64,000 bases of DNA from an uncultured Paracoccaceae bacterium (GTDB taxonomy: Bacteria; Pseudomonadota; Alphaproteobacteria; Rhodobacterales; Rhodobacteraceae), in the NCBI GenBank assembly GCA_947503175.1, contig CANNCO010000004.1:124001-188000 (forward strand), read 5' to 3'. Numbering within the stretch: the stretch's first letter is position 1; each line of letters opens with the position of its first letter. The position numbers were made by a program, and so were the translations under genes. Positions 37,287 to 46,550 of the stretch are shown in pieces. Below the pieces are notes generated by a model. It was not told the DNA's origin. It ran no database searches and was given only the letters and a program-made list of their open reading frames with translations.

Positions 37287-38528
37287 TCATGGCGCCCCGA
37301 TCTGCGGGGCGCTGTCACCGACGAGTCCCTCGGCCATGTCCAGAAACGCCTTTGCCTGAGCCGCGTAGCCCTCAACACCGACCGGTTCACAGCCCCGCGT
37401 GCCAGCGTTCAACTCGGCGAGTATCTCTGCCCTCAACCGGCGCGGCCCGCACCCGATCGGCACGACCCGCACCGCATCTTGGCCCCGGTGTTCCATGGCC
37501 CCGCCCGCATCGGTCTGGATGACCCGCACCCCCCGCGCCAGCGCCTCGCGGATCGTCAAACCGAACGTCTCTTTCCATTGGGACAGAAAGACCAGCACGT
37601 CGATCTTCGCGAAAAACCCATCGATCGCCTCCTGATCGTACCGCGGCTCGATCCGCCAATCGCCCTGCAACTGGCTCAGATGCCGCTTTGTCCACCAGCC
37701 TTGATCCAGACTGCCATCCACGAGAATTCCGGCAAAGTCGTCCCGACCCAGATCACCGAACGCATCCCGCATCAGCGGCCATCCCTTGATCGCCGACGGC
37801 CCGCCCACATACCCGAACACCAGCCGCGGGTCTGCATCCCGCCGCGCCCTCTGATCTGCCTCGAACCGTGCTCCGGGAAGCCGGACACCGTTCGTCCACA
37901 CCCGCAGCTTTTCGGGCGCGAAACCCGAACGCGCATAAAGCCCGGCGGCGAACTTCGAAGGGCAGGTTACGATATCGGCCAGTCCGCCGATCATCCCCAG
38001 CGCCTCGAACCGGGTACGCGCGGCGCCCATATCAGCCGCGCAGCCCCGGCAGGCATCGACCCGGATCGGATCCTGACCGCAATAACGTCCGTCGGGACGC
38101 AGCATGAACTGGCGTTCGCAAAGCCACCAGAAATCGTGGGTCGACAGGATCACCGGTACCCCCTGAGATTTCAGCGCCGCGACGGCATCGGCCCCGATCT
38201 CCTGCACGCAATGGACATGCGCGACATCCGCACCGATCCCCCGGGCGATTTCCGCGATCCGCGCCGCAACCTGCGGGTTCGCATAGTGCTCGACATAACT
38301 GCGGCCCGGCGGAAGGTTGATCATCACGTTCTGGATACCGTCCACTTCGGTGCGCAATGTCGCATAGGGCGGCAGGTCTCTCCGCGCGATTCCGGAAATC
38401 GCGGTAACCCGAACGCCATGGTCGGACACAAGGCGGCGGGCCACCTGTTCGGCCACGATCGTCGCGCCGCCATAGCTGTGGGGCGCGAAAAAGACGTTGA
38501 TCAACAGGACATGAAGCGGCGCGGTCAT
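37287..38528 (-). CDS. Glycosyltransferase family 4-like
   Basis: A 413-residue GT-B fold retaining glycosyltransferase. The N-terminal LLINVFFAPHSYGGATIVAEQ is the GT4-type acceptor domain start; the C-terminal part has VFLSQWKETFGLTIREALARGVRVIQTDAGG, the E-x7-E nucleotide-sugar motif. Two Cys pairs occur in the middle (YCGQDP and CRGCAADM), as in GT4 members with a CxxC insertion. The start at 38528 gives an ATGA overlap with the upstream glycosyltransferase; an ATG at 38540 is in frame. Likely in surface polysaccharide assembly. Confidence 0.82.
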   Translation of the reverse strand: MTAPLHVLLINVFFAPHSYGGATIVAEQVARRLVSDHGVRVTAISGIARRDLPPYATLRTEVDGIQNVMINLPPGRSYVEHYANPQVAARIAEIARGIGADVAHVHCVQEIGADAVAALKSQGVPVILSTHDFWWLCERQFMLRPDGRYCGQDPIRVDACRGCAADMGAARTRFEALGMIGGLADIVTCPSKFAAGLYARSGFAPEKLRVWTNGVRLPGARFEADQRARRDADPRLVFGYVGGPSAIKGWPLMRDAFGDLGRDDFAGILVDGSLDQGWWTKRHLSQLQGDWRIEPRYDQEAIDGFFAKIDVLVFLSQWKETFGLTIREALARGVRVIQTDAGGAMEHRGQDAVRVVPIGCGPRRLRAEILAELNAGTRGCEPVGVEGYAAQAKAFLDMAEGLVGDSAPQIGAP

Positions 38529-39847
38529 TCGGTCACCCATTGGATAAGCTCAGGGTCGACGACCGGCAGGGACAAACCAACACCCCAGCGCCGTTCCAGT
38601 GCATCGCGGGCGGCACGCCCCCGTTCGCGAAGCGCCGAAGGGTCGGCGGCCAGTTCGGCCAGCGCATCGTCCCACCCGGTCGGGTCGACGACACGCCCGG
38701 TCTGTCCGTCGACGATCAGCGATCCGGCATCGCCCACATCGGACACAAGCGACGCAACGCCCACGGCCGCCGCGTCGATCACCCGCACCCCGCTTTTGCA
38801 GGCGTTGAAGGTGTCGTCCGTCAAGGGAAGCAGGGCACAATCCGCCCGCGCCAGATGTGCCAGATAGGCGGGATAGCTGGTAAAGGGCCGGGCCTCGACC
38901 CGGTCCTGAACAGAGTTTGGAAAGACCGCGCGATCCAGATGGCCCAGAACCATCAGGCGCCGATCCGCGCTGCCTTCCAGAAACCGGCGAAGCGGTGGCA
39001 GAATCACGTCAAGATCGGCTGCATGGCCGGCTGATCCGCTGGCGACGGCAAGCGTCACACCAGCTCTCCGGCGAGCGGCCCGCATCGCATCGGCGCCGGT
39101 CGCAAGCGTTGCCCGATCCGCGAAATTCCTGCGCAGAAATGCCGGGCGCGCGGTGAACTGCCTTGCATGCGCGACCAGACCGGGCGTTGACAGCGACACC
39201 GCATCCGCCATGTTCATGGCGTCAAGGTAAAGCGGCGCTTCGGCCTGAAAATGGGCCTGCATCGGCGCAGGCAGGATCGCGGCGTTGGAATAGCTTTCGT
39301 AGGCCGAAACCGAAAACAGCGGATCATCTATATCGTAAAGAACCGGCAGCTTCAGCCGCCGCGCCTCGTACAGATACATCGTCGCCAGATCGCTGCGCCC
39401 AAGACGGTACAGCATCAGATGCGTCGCGCCCTGAAGGATCTCACGGCATCTGGGCACATCCTCGTAATGCGCGAACCGATAGGACACACCCGCCGCCTGC
39501 CAGATTTCGTCCAGTTGTTCGACCCGGTATTTCCGGCATTGCGGCAGGTTCAGATCGCCGATCAGCGCGACCGAACGGTTGCGCGTGAGAACCGCGGGCG
39601 GTTTCGAGACATGAAAGGCCCGATCCCGCGCCAGCGACTGCCAGATCGGGGCAAGCGGGAACCGGTGCACCCCATTGCCCGCGTTGCCACCGGCCTGTGC
39701 CGTAACCTCGCTGGCAACTTCACCGCGCCAGAAAAGCCGAAGGAAGTAAACGGCCCGCGCCATCGCCGGATACAGCCCGTCCCGGCGCCAAAGGCCGATG
39801 AACTTTGCCAGATGCGCGGGGCGAAGAACCTGGGAAAGACTGCTCAT
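38525..39847 (-). CDS. Glycosyltransferase (GT-B, GT1/GT4-like)
   Basis: A 440-residue protein with a GT-B layout. Residues ~1-95 look like an N-terminal extension. RSVALIGDLNLPQCRKYRVEQL begins the first domain, with MLYRLGRSDLATMYLYEARRLKLPVLYDIDDPLF typical of glycan-synthesising GTs. The C-terminal half has DCALLPLTDDTFNACKSGVRVIDAAAVGV, a variant of the donor site. Product unknown. It is coupled to the following glycosyltransferase. Confidence 0.75.
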   Translation of the reverse strand: MSSLSQVLRPAHLAKFIGLWRRDGLYPAMARAVYFLRLFWRGEVASEVTAQAGGNAGNGVHRFPLAPIWQSLARDRAFHVSKPPAVLTRNRSVALIGDLNLPQCRKYRVEQLDEIWQAAGVSYRFAHYEDVPRCREILQGATHLMLYRLGRSDLATMYLYEARRLKLPVLYDIDDPLFSVSAYESYSNAAILPAPMQAHFQAEAPLYLDAMNMADAVSLSTPGLVAHARQFTARPAFLRRNFADRATLATGADAMRAARRRAGVTLAVASGSAGHAADLDVILPPLRRFLEGSADRRLMVLGHLDRAVFPNSVQDRVEARPFTSYPAYLAHLARADCALLPLTDDTFNACKSGVRVIDAAAVGVASLVSDVGDAGSLIVDGQTGRVVDPTGWDDALAELAADPSALRERGRAARDALERRWGVGLSLPVVDPELIQWVTE

Positions 39848-39887
39848 GCGATGTTAACCGTCTCCGGGCAAGGGTAGGCGAAACCTG

Positions 39888-40934
39888 TTGGGGATTCGCT
39901 CAACTAACCCGGATATCGCATTGAAACATTACCCTCTCCTTTACCAAGATCGGCCACGCCAGTTAACCAACCGCGATCTGCCCGGGTTTCTGCGACATCG
40001 CACCCATGATGCATCCCGTGTCGCGATCCTTCTGGGCCTCTTCAACGGCGCGCTCTACCTGCCGGAGCAGTTGGAAAGCCTTGCGCGCCAGACCCATCGC
40101 AACTGGACGCTGCACATTCGCGACGACGGCTCGCGCGACGACAGTGTGGGCATCGCTCATCGTTTCGCCGCGACCATGCCGGGGCGCGATGTCAGTGTCG
40201 AAACCGGCGCGCATCGCGGATTCGCGCGCAACTTCCTGACGCTCATTTCCGCCGCACCGCCCGATGCGGATGCCGCGGCCTTCTGTGATCAGGACGACGT
40301 GTGGTTGCCCGGTAAGCTCGAACATGCGCTCTCGCGCCTTGCCAAGGTTCCCGCTGACAGGCCCGCGCTCTATTGCGGCCGCACCGTCCTGACCGACCGG
40401 TCGCTGGTTCCGATCGGAACCTCACCGGAGTTCACCAGACCTCCATCATTCCGGAACGCCCTCGTCCAGAGTATCGCCGGAGGCAACACGATGGTCATGA
40501 ACCGTGCGGCCCTCGACCTTGTCCGCGTTGCGGCAACCTATCGCGGACCCGTCCCCGCCCATGACTGGTGGTGCTACCAGATCGTGACCGGCGCGGGGGG
40601 TGTGGTGATCTATGATCCTGAACCGCAGGTGCTCTACCGGCAACACGCGACCAATGCGGTCGGCGCGAATGCGGGCACGCTGGCCCGGCTGAAACGGCTG
40701 GCCGCGCTTTCGAAGGGGCAACTCAGCCGCTGGAGCGAAGACAACCTCGCCGCCCTTGGCGCCGTTGCCCCTCTGCTGACGGCCGAGAACCGGAAAACCC
40801 TGCAGGCGTTCCGCGATCTTCGCGCCTTCGACACGCCCCGGCGGCTGCGAAAGCTCGGGCAGGTCGGCCTTCACCGGCAAACCCGCAGCGGCACCGCCGC
40901 GCTCTGGATGGCCACGGCGCTGGGCAAGATCTGA
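39888..40934 (+). CDS. Glycosyltransferase family 2
   Basis: A GT-A enzyme of about 348 residues or slightly shorter. The core begins near residue 44 with VAILLGLFNGALYLPEQLESL, then IRDDGSRDDSVGIAHRF (nucleotide-sugar Asp), and FCDQDDVWLPGKL (the DxD-like motif). The C-terminal HDWWCYQIVTGAGG holds the putative catalytic base; this is the RfbF/rhamnosyltransferase-like subgroup. Start is uncertain: 39888 is TTG, another TTG is at 39921, and no in-frame ATG precedes the domain. It is divergent from the GT pair and ends 6 bp from mnhG, tail to tail. Confidence 0.82.
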   Translation: MGIRSTNPDIALKHYPLLYQDRPRQLTNRDLPGFLRHRTHDASRVAILLGLFNGALYLPEQLESLARQTHRNWTLHIRDDGSRDDSVGIAHRFAATMPGRDVSVETGAHRGFARNFLTLISAAPPDADAAAFCDQDDVWLPGKLEHALSRLAKVPADRPALYCGRTVLTDRSLVPIGTSPEFTRPPSFRNALVQSIAGGNTMVMNRAALDLVRVAATYRGPVPAHDWWCYQIVTGAGGVVIYDPEPQVLYRQHATNAVGANAGTLARLKRLAALSKGQLSRWSEDNLAALGAVAPLLTAENRKTLQAFRDLRAFDTPRRLRKLGQVGLHRQTRSGTAALWMATALGKI

Positions 40935-40940
40935 CGCCGC

Positions 40941-41231
40941 TCAGGTGCGCGGATGGTTCTTTCTGTCAAGGCTGGCGCGCCCGATCATATGCGCCGCCAG
41001 CGGGGCCGTCAGGACAAGGAACAGAACCGCGGCCACGCATTTCACGGCAACGCCAATCTCCTGAAACTCCACCGCAACGGCCGCCAGTATCAGGCTTGAC
41101 GCCAGTGTGCCTGCCTTGGTCGACGCATGCATCCGCATCAGCACGTCGGGCAGCTTGATCAGCCCCACCGTGGCGATAACCGCGAAGATTCCGCCAAGGA
41201 TCACAAGGATACCGGCAATCACTTCGATCAT
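40941..41231 (-). CDS. mnhG: Mrp-type Na+/H+ antiporter subunit G
   Basis: A 96-residue subunit with three helices. AGILVILGGIFAVIATVGLIKLPDVLMRMHASTKAGTL in two pieces is the PhaG/MnhG signature (LPD-x-RMHA-x-TK). Last gene of the seven-gene operon, overlapping mnhF by four bases. Confidence 0.94.
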   Translation of the reverse strand: MIEVIAGILVILGGIFAVIATVGLIKLPDVLMRMHASTKAGTLASSLILAAVAVEFQEIGVAVKCVAAVLFLVLTAPLAAHMIGRASLDRKNHPRT

Positions 41232-41539
41232 GGCGCATCCTCCGTCTCGTCTCTCTCTTCGCGCAGCATCGTGCGCTCCGCAAACCGCGCCAAAGCGACC
41301 GTTGCCAGAAACCCGACCAGCGCCACAACGATCGCCACGTCCAGAAACGCGGCAACCCCGCTCTGGATCGCATAAAGCCCGCAGAAGGCCACGATCGCGA
41401 CCGTCATCATATCCAGCGCCACAACCCGGTCGGCAAGGCTCGGCCCCTTGGCGATCCGGTAGAATCCCAGGCCGATGGACAGCATCACCATCACGAACGC
41501 GGCATCCACCGCATATTCCAGAAACAGTTCCGGCGTCAT
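41228..41539 (-). CDS. mnhF: Mrp-type Na+/H+ antiporter subunit F
   Basis: A 103-residue membrane subunit of the MnhF/PhaF family. The motif RIAKGPSLADRVVALDMMT is diagnostic (GP-x-x-x-DRVVALD). Three helices. ATGA overlaps on both sides (mnhE and mnhG). The charged C-terminal tail after ARFAERTML is cytosolic. Confidence 0.94.
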   Translation of the reverse strand: MTPELFLEYAVDAAFVMVMLSIGLGFYRIAKGPSLADRVVALDMMTVAIVAFCGLYAIQSGVAAFLDVAIVVALVGFLATVALARFAERTMLREERDETEDAP

Positions 41540-42012
41540 TCGAACACCTCCCGCACCATGCGCTCCATCCCGTGCTTCAACTCCCGGATCAGCGCATCCT
41601 CGTCTTCCGCAAACATCGCATGCACGATCAGCGTCTTGCGATCCGGCGTCACATCGAGGCTCAGCGTTCCCGGCGTCAGCGAAATCAGGTTCGTGACCAA
41701 GAGGATCTCCAGATCCGACTTCACATCCAGCGGCATCTCAAGAATGGCCGGGGACGACAGATCGGTGGGCGTCAGCACATCCCACGCCACCCGGACTGAC
41801 GACACGATCAACTCGTAGACAAAGAACAGAACCAGCCGGACAACCCTGTAGGCGCGGCGGAAATAGGGGCTGGGCGTGTCGAACAGGGGCTGCGCCAGCC
41901 ACAGGGCCATGAACCCGACGTAATACCCCACAAGAAGCTGGAGCGCCGAAAAGTCACCCCAAAGACCGGCCCAGACGATGGCCAGAACCACATTCAGCGC
42001 GAAAAGGTTCAT
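41536..42012 (-). CDS. mnhE: Mrp-type Na+/H+ antiporter subunit E
   Basis: A 158-residue MnhE/PhaE subunit. Two N-terminal helices at residues ~2-40 are followed by a cytosolic domain. VTNLISLTPGTLSLDVTPDRKTL is the family signature, with ELIVSSVRVAWDVLTP before it. The ATG at 42012 gives the usual four-base overlap with mnhD; the frame is open upstream but only as a shadow of mnhD. Confidence 0.93.
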   Translation of the reverse strand: MNLFALNVVLAIVWAGLWGDFSALQLLVGYYVGFMALWLAQPLFDTPSPYFRRAYRVVRLVLFFVYELIVSSVRVAWDVLTPTDLSSPAILEMPLDVKSDLEILLVTNLISLTPGTLSLDVTPDRKTLIVHAMFAEDEDALIRELKHGMERMVREVFE

Positions 42013-43508
42013 GTCCCACCTCCAAGCACCGCCGCGATATAGTCCGACGGGTCCAGCAACTGCGCGGCCGCACGTTCGGCGAACTGAACGAACGGCTCGG
42101 GGAAAAAGCCGATGATGATCGTCAGCGTCGCCAGCCCCGCAATCGGCACGAGATAGGCGATCAGCGCCGCGCGCGGGATCGCCCGAAGCTCGGGCTCCAC
42201 ACCCTCGGGATGCGGCTTCCAGAACGCCTCGCCCCAGATTTTCGTCATCGAATAGATCGTCAAAAGACCCACCGCGAGCGCGATGAAGGCAATGAACCAC
42301 GCATCGATATCAAGCGACGCCTTCACAAGGATGTACTTCGCCCAGAAGCCCGACAAAGGCGGAAAGCCCGCCAGCGAAAAGGCCGGGATCAGGAAAAGAA
42401 CCGCCAGAAGCGGCGCGGATTTATACAGCCCGCCGATCTTCCGCAGATCGGTATCGCCACACAGCCGCTGCGCCACGCCCGCCACCAGAAACAGGTTCGC
42501 TTTCACAACGATATGGTGGACCAGATAAAAAACCGCGCCAACGATTGCCAAAGGCGTGTAAAGCGCAAGGCCAAGGATCATGTACCCGATCTGGCTGACG
42601 ATGTGGAAACTCAGGATTTTGCGGAAATCCTGCTGCGCCGCCGCGCCCAGAACGCCCACGACCATGGTGAAACAGGCGACCCACAACAGGATCGTATGGG
42701 TGAACCCGATGTCATGGTCGAAAACCAGCGTGAACATCCGGATCAGCGCATAGACCCCGACCTTGGTCAGCAGCCCGGCAAAGACCGCCGAAACCGAAAA
42801 AGCGGGCGTGTGATAGGCCGCGGGCAGCCAGAAAAACAGCGGGAACAGGGCGGCCTTCACACCGAAGGCGAACATGAACATCACCGCGATGACGGTCAGC
42901 AGCCCCTTCTGATCGGACTGGTCCACGGCCAGCGCCAGATCGGCCATGTTCAGCGTGCCGGTCACACCATAAAGCAGGCCCACACCGGTCAGGAAAATGA
43001 TCGTCGACACCAGGTTCAGCGCGACATACTTGATGCCGCCGTCGATCTGCGCCCGCGAACCGCCCAGCACCAGAAGGCCAAAGCTTGAAATCAGCATGAC
43101 CTCGAACCAGACATAAAGGTTGAACAGATCGCCGGTCAGAAACGCGCCGCAAACACCCGCGATCAGCACCTGAAACAGCGCGTGATAGCCCAAGCGCTCC
43201 TTTGCCTCGTCGATATCGGCCAGGGCATAGACCGCGACGGCAAGGCCGGTGATGCCGGTGATCACCACCATCACCGCGCTCAACAGATCCGCCACCAGCG
43301 TGATGCCGAAGGGTGCCGGCCAGTCGCCCATCTGCGCGGCCACGACACCTTCCTGCAGGACCACGACCATCAGGGCGGCGGCGGCAATCAGCGTCAGAAG
43401 CGATCCCAAAACGGACCACCACGCCCCCGAAGGACGCTCCTTCGTGAGAAATGCGATGACGGCGGTAAAGAATGGAATGATGATCGGAAGACCAAGAATC
43501 CAACTCAC
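42009..43508 (-). CDS. mnhD: Mrp-type Na+/H+ antiporter subunit D (NuoN/ND2-like)
   Basis: A 499-residue antiporter-like subunit with about 14 helices, homologous to the proton-pumping subunits of complex I. Visible: VWFEVMLISSFGLLVLGG (transmembrane Glu), GVKAALFPLFFWLPAAYHTPAFSVSAVFAGLLTKVGVYAL in two pieces (conserved Lys and His), and FHIVSQIGYM. It forms the cation-translocating core with MnhA. Confidence 0.96.
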   Translation of the reverse strand: MSWILGLPIIIPFFTAVIAFLTKERPSGAWWSVLGSLLTLIAAAALMVVVLQEGVVAAQMGDWPAPFGITLVADLLSAVMVVITGITGLAVAVYALADIDEAKERLGYHALFQVLIAGVCGAFLTGDLFNLYVWFEVMLISSFGLLVLGGSRAQIDGGIKYVALNLVSTIIFLTGVGLLYGVTGTLNMADLALAVDQSDQKGLLTVIAVMFMFAFGVKAALFPLFFWLPAAYHTPAFSVSAVFAGLLTKVGVYALIRMFTLVFDHDIGFTHTILLWVACFTMVVGVLGAAAQQDFRKILSFHIVSQIGYMILGLALYTPLAIVGAVFYLVHHIVVKANLFLVAGVAQRLCGDTDLRKIGGLYKSAPLLAVLFLIPAFSLAGFPPLSGFWAKYILVKASLDIDAWFIAFIALAVGLLTIYSMTKIWGEAFWKPHPEGVEPELRAIPRAALIAYLVPIAGLATLTIIIGFFPEPFVQFAERAAAQLLDPSDYIAAVLGGGT

Positions 43509-43867
43509 TTCGTGTCCTCCACCGGCTCGGCAACCCGCATCTCGTCGGAATCCAGTGTGCCCAGCGCATCATAGGCGCGGAATGCCAGCACAAGCGCAAA
43601 GGCGAACAGGCCGAACCCGATCACGATTGCGGTCAGGACAAGCGCCTGGGGCAGCGCATTGGCCACCAGACCCACGGGGGCCTCGGCCCCTTCCGGGATC
43701 AGCGGCGGCGCGGCCTCGGTCACGCGGCCGCTGGTAAAGATCGTGAGGTTCGCGGCGTTCGAGATCAGGATAAGCCCGAACAGGAACCGCAACACGTTCC
43801 GCGCCAGCATCAGGTATACGGCGGCGGCGACAAGGACGCCCACCAGAACCGACAACATCACTTCCAT
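43505..43867 (-). CDS. mnhC: Mrp-type Na+/H+ antiporter subunit C (NuoK-like)
   Basis: A 120-residue NuoK-like three-helix subunit. LMLARNVLRFLFGLILISNAANL and NALPQALVLTAIVIGFGLFAFAL are the two diagnostic helices (PQALVLTAIVI). The ATG at 43867 gives a TGATG overlap with mnhB. The C-terminus is acidic. Confidence 0.95.
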   Translation of the reverse strand: MEVMLSVLVGVLVAAAVYLMLARNVLRFLFGLILISNAANLTIFTSGRVTEAAPPLIPEGAEAPVGLVANALPQALVLTAIVIGFGLFAFALVLAFRAYDALGTLDSDEMRVAEPVEDTK

Positions 43868-44289
43868 CAGTCGGCCCCTTCTTCCAACGCGAATGTCAGC
43901 GTCAGGATCGAGCCGAGGACGACCAGATAAACGCCGATGTCGAACACCAGAACCGACGACAGCGGCAGGCCCTTTTCGGTCTCGGTGGCGCCGATGAATA
44001 GCCACTGGCCGACAAAGAACGCGTCACCGAAGAACGCGGCCATGACACCGGCGAACAGCCCGATGCCCAGGCCGACCATCGCCACGTTCTCCGGCGGGAC
44101 GCGCAGCGCCTGACGTGCCTGCTCGGTGCCGCAGGCAATCGCGTAGACCACGAACCCCGTCGCTCCGATCAGACCGCCGATGAACCCGCCGCCCGGCGTA
44201 TTGTGCCCCCGCAAGAGCATGAACACGGAAAACACCAGAAGCAGCGCAACCAGCAGCCGGGTTCCGGCCAGAAGAATGATCGAATTCAT
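43867..44289 (-). CDS. mnhB: Mrp-type Na+/H+ antiporter subunit B
   Basis: A 140-residue MnhB subunit. Starts with NSIILLAGTRLLVALLLVFS; the family hallmark HNTPGGGFIGGLIGATGFV follows. Four helices. Overlaps mnhA by four bases and mnhC by one. Its separate presence shows that MnhA is not the A-B fusion seen in group 2 (Rhizobium PhaAB) systems. Confidence 0.95.
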   Translation of the reverse strand: MNSIILLAGTRLLVALLLVFSVFMLLRGHNTPGGGFIGGLIGATGFVVYAIACGTEQARQALRVPPENVAMVGLGIGLFAGVMAAFFGDAFFVGQWLFIGATETEKGLPLSSVLVFDIGVYLVVLGSILTLTFALEEGAD

Positions 44290-46550
44290 GCTTTGCGCCC
44301 TTTTAGCAATGCAAACGCGCTCAGCGCCGCGATGGCGACGACCGCGATCTCGCCGAACGTGTCAAGCGCCCGGAAATCCACAAGAATGACGTTGACGATG
44401 TTGCGCCCAAACGCCTCGGGCCAGCTCGTCACTTCGAAATAGTCGGTCAGACGCCGGTCGATCGGGCCATCCGTCACCATCAGCATGACCACCGTCACGC
44501 CGATACCGATTGAGACGGCCAGAGCCGCATCCAGCGGCCGGTGCCTCTTGGTGCCATCGGGGTCCAGTTGCGGCAGTTTCAGGGCCGCCACCGCGAACAG
44601 AACGACCACCAGCGTCTCGACCAGAAGCTGCGTGATCGCCACATCTGGCGCACCGAAGATGATAAAGATCAGCGCGACCCCGATCCCCACTGCGCCCAGC
44701 CCCGCAATCGCGGCGATCCGGCTCGATGTGGTCAGCGTCAGCAACGCACCGGCAACAACGATCGCGATCACCACCCAGTGCTGAACCTGCAGAACCGGCC
44801 ATTCCAGAGCCGGCATCGGCCCTGCCTTCAGCCAGATCGTCCCGGCGACGGCGACCAGAAACGTCGCGAACGTGATGAACAGATACCGCCGCAGAAGACC
44901 GCCCTGAACAAGCCGGGTCTGCCAGGCCGCCAGCGCCTTCAGCCCGTCCAGCACATTGTCCCAACCATTGTCGAACACCGGCAACCGCTCGCCCAGACCG
45001 ATCAGCCAGGTCCGCAGACCCCGCCGGTAATAGTAGAACAGCCACCCCAGCGCGAAGGTCACGAGGCTGAGGACAAGCGGAAGGTTGAATCCGGCCCACA
45101 GCTTCAGCGCCGCGGGCGTCACATCCGGCCCCAGGATCGCGGCCACACCGGGGTTCACCAGACTGCGGGCCAGAAGCTCGGGATAAATGCCGAACAACGC
45201 ACCCAAAGCCGCCAGAATGATTGGCCCGGCCAGCATCTGCCACGGCGCCTCGTGGGGGTTGAGCGGCTCGGCCAGATGCTTGCGCCGCCAGAAGGGCGAG
45301 AAACTTACGATCCCGGCGACTGCCAGCATCAGCGCATTGGACACAAGCACCGCCGCCGCGACAAAGGCAGGTTCCGATCCCACGGCCAGGGCCCCTGCGT
45401 ATTTGATCTCCTTGCCGATGAAGCCGATGAAGGGCGGCAATCCGGCCATGGACAACGCGGCCACGCCCGCCGCCACAGCAGTGATCGGCATCGCCCGCGC
45501 CAGCCCGCCCAACTCGTTGACGTGCCGGGTCCCGGTCGAATGATCGATGATGCCGACGACAAGGAACAACGCCGCCTTATAAAGCGAATGCACCACAAGG
45601 AACGTCATCACCGCCGTGATCGCGTATCCCACATCCGCCGCCAGAAACAGCGTCAGCGTGCCCAGAGCCATCAGCGTCGTGTAGGCCAGCGACTGTTTCA
45701 AGTCGGTCTGCTTCAGCGCCATGATGCTGGCAAAGACCGCCGTCACCGCCCCGGCAATCGTCAGCACCCAGAGCCACACATCCGTGCCGCCAAGGTTCGG
45801 ATGCATCCGCGCCATCAGGTACACACCGGCCTTCACCATCGTGGCCGAGTGCAGGTAGGCCGAAACCGGCGTCGGCGCCGCCATCGCATTCGGCAACCAG
45901 AAATGCAGCGGGAACTGCGCCGACTTCGTGAACGTGCCCGCCAGCACGAGGATCAGGATCGGCAGGTACAGGGCGCTCTCGATCAAGACACCCCCCTGCG
46001 CCCGGATCTCGGACAACTCGAACGTGCCCGCCACGTTGCCGATCAGAATGAACCCGGCCAGAAGCGCCAGCCCCCCCGTCCCGGTCAGCAAAAGCGCCTG
46101 CAACGCGGAACGCCGGCCCTTCGCCGTAGAGTGATCGAACCCGATCAACAGGTAGCTGGTGATCGTGGTCAGCTCCCAGAACACAAACAATGTCAAAAGG
46201 TTATCGGCCAGGACCAGCCCCAGCATCGACAACATGAACATGACAATGAACAGCATGAACCGCGCGAAATGCGGATGGCCTTGCAGATATTTCGATGAAT
46301 ACAGAAAGACCAGAGAACCGATGCCGGTGATCAGAAGCGCAAAGGTCAGGCTCAGCCCGTCGACGAGGAATGTAATCGCGATTCCAAGGCTCGGAACCCA
46401 GTCCCACGCCCAGCGCAGAACCTGTTCGTCCGCGATCTCCGGCACCATTCCCAGAAACAGCACAAACAACGCCGCCGCCAAGACAGGCGGCAACAGCCCG
46501 GCAGGACGCGCCCAGGGCCCCTTGTCCGCCACTTCACTATGTCCCGCCAT
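44286..46550 (-). CDS. mnhA: Mrp-type Na+/H+ antiporter subunit A (NuoL-like)
   Basis: A 754-residue antiporter subunit with about 20 helices. The NuoL-like part has VFWELTTITSYLLIGFDH, the ion-path residues in SAQFPLHFWLPNAMAAPTPVSAYLHSATMVKAGVY (two pieces), and HSLYKAALFLVVGIIDH. The C-terminal ~200 residues hold the NuoJ-like domain (FGAPDVAITQLLVETLVVVLF) and an MBH-like end (VNVILVDFRALDTFGEIAVV). First gene of mnhA-G; its start overlaps the upstream coiled-coil gene by 14 bases. The complex exchanges Na+ for H+ for pH and salt homeostasis. Confidence 0.96.
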   Translation of the reverse strand: MAGHSEVADKGPWARPAGLLPPVLAAALFVLFLGMVPEIADEQVLRWAWDWVPSLGIAITFLVDGLSLTFALLITGIGSLVFLYSSKYLQGHPHFARFMLFIVMFMLSMLGLVLADNLLTLFVFWELTTITSYLLIGFDHSTAKGRRSALQALLLTGTGGLALLAGFILIGNVAGTFELSEIRAQGGVLIESALYLPILILVLAGTFTKSAQFPLHFWLPNAMAAPTPVSAYLHSATMVKAGVYLMARMHPNLGGTDVWLWVLTIAGAVTAVFASIMALKQTDLKQSLAYTTLMALGTLTLFLAADVGYAITAVMTFLVVHSLYKAALFLVVGIIDHSTGTRHVNELGGLARAMPITAVAAGVAALSMAGLPPFIGFIGKEIKYAGALAVGSEPAFVAAAVLVSNALMLAVAGIVSFSPFWRRKHLAEPLNPHEAPWQMLAGPIILAALGALFGIYPELLARSLVNPGVAAILGPDVTPAALKLWAGFNLPLVLSLVTFALGWLFYYYRRGLRTWLIGLGERLPVFDNGWDNVLDGLKALAAWQTRLVQGGLLRRYLFITFATFLVAVAGTIWLKAGPMPALEWPVLQVQHWVVIAIVVAGALLTLTTSSRIAAIAGLGAVGIGVALIFIIFGAPDVAITQLLVETLVVVLFAVAALKLPQLDPDGTKRHRPLDAALAVSIGIGVTVVMLMVTDGPIDRRLTDYFEVTSWPEAFGRNIVNVILVDFRALDTFGEIAVVAIAALSAFALLKGRKA

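Noticed and set aside
44541-46298. A 585-codon open frame antisense to mnhA
   Set aside because: Composition is Gln/Arg/His-rich low complexity; mnhA on the other strand is certain.
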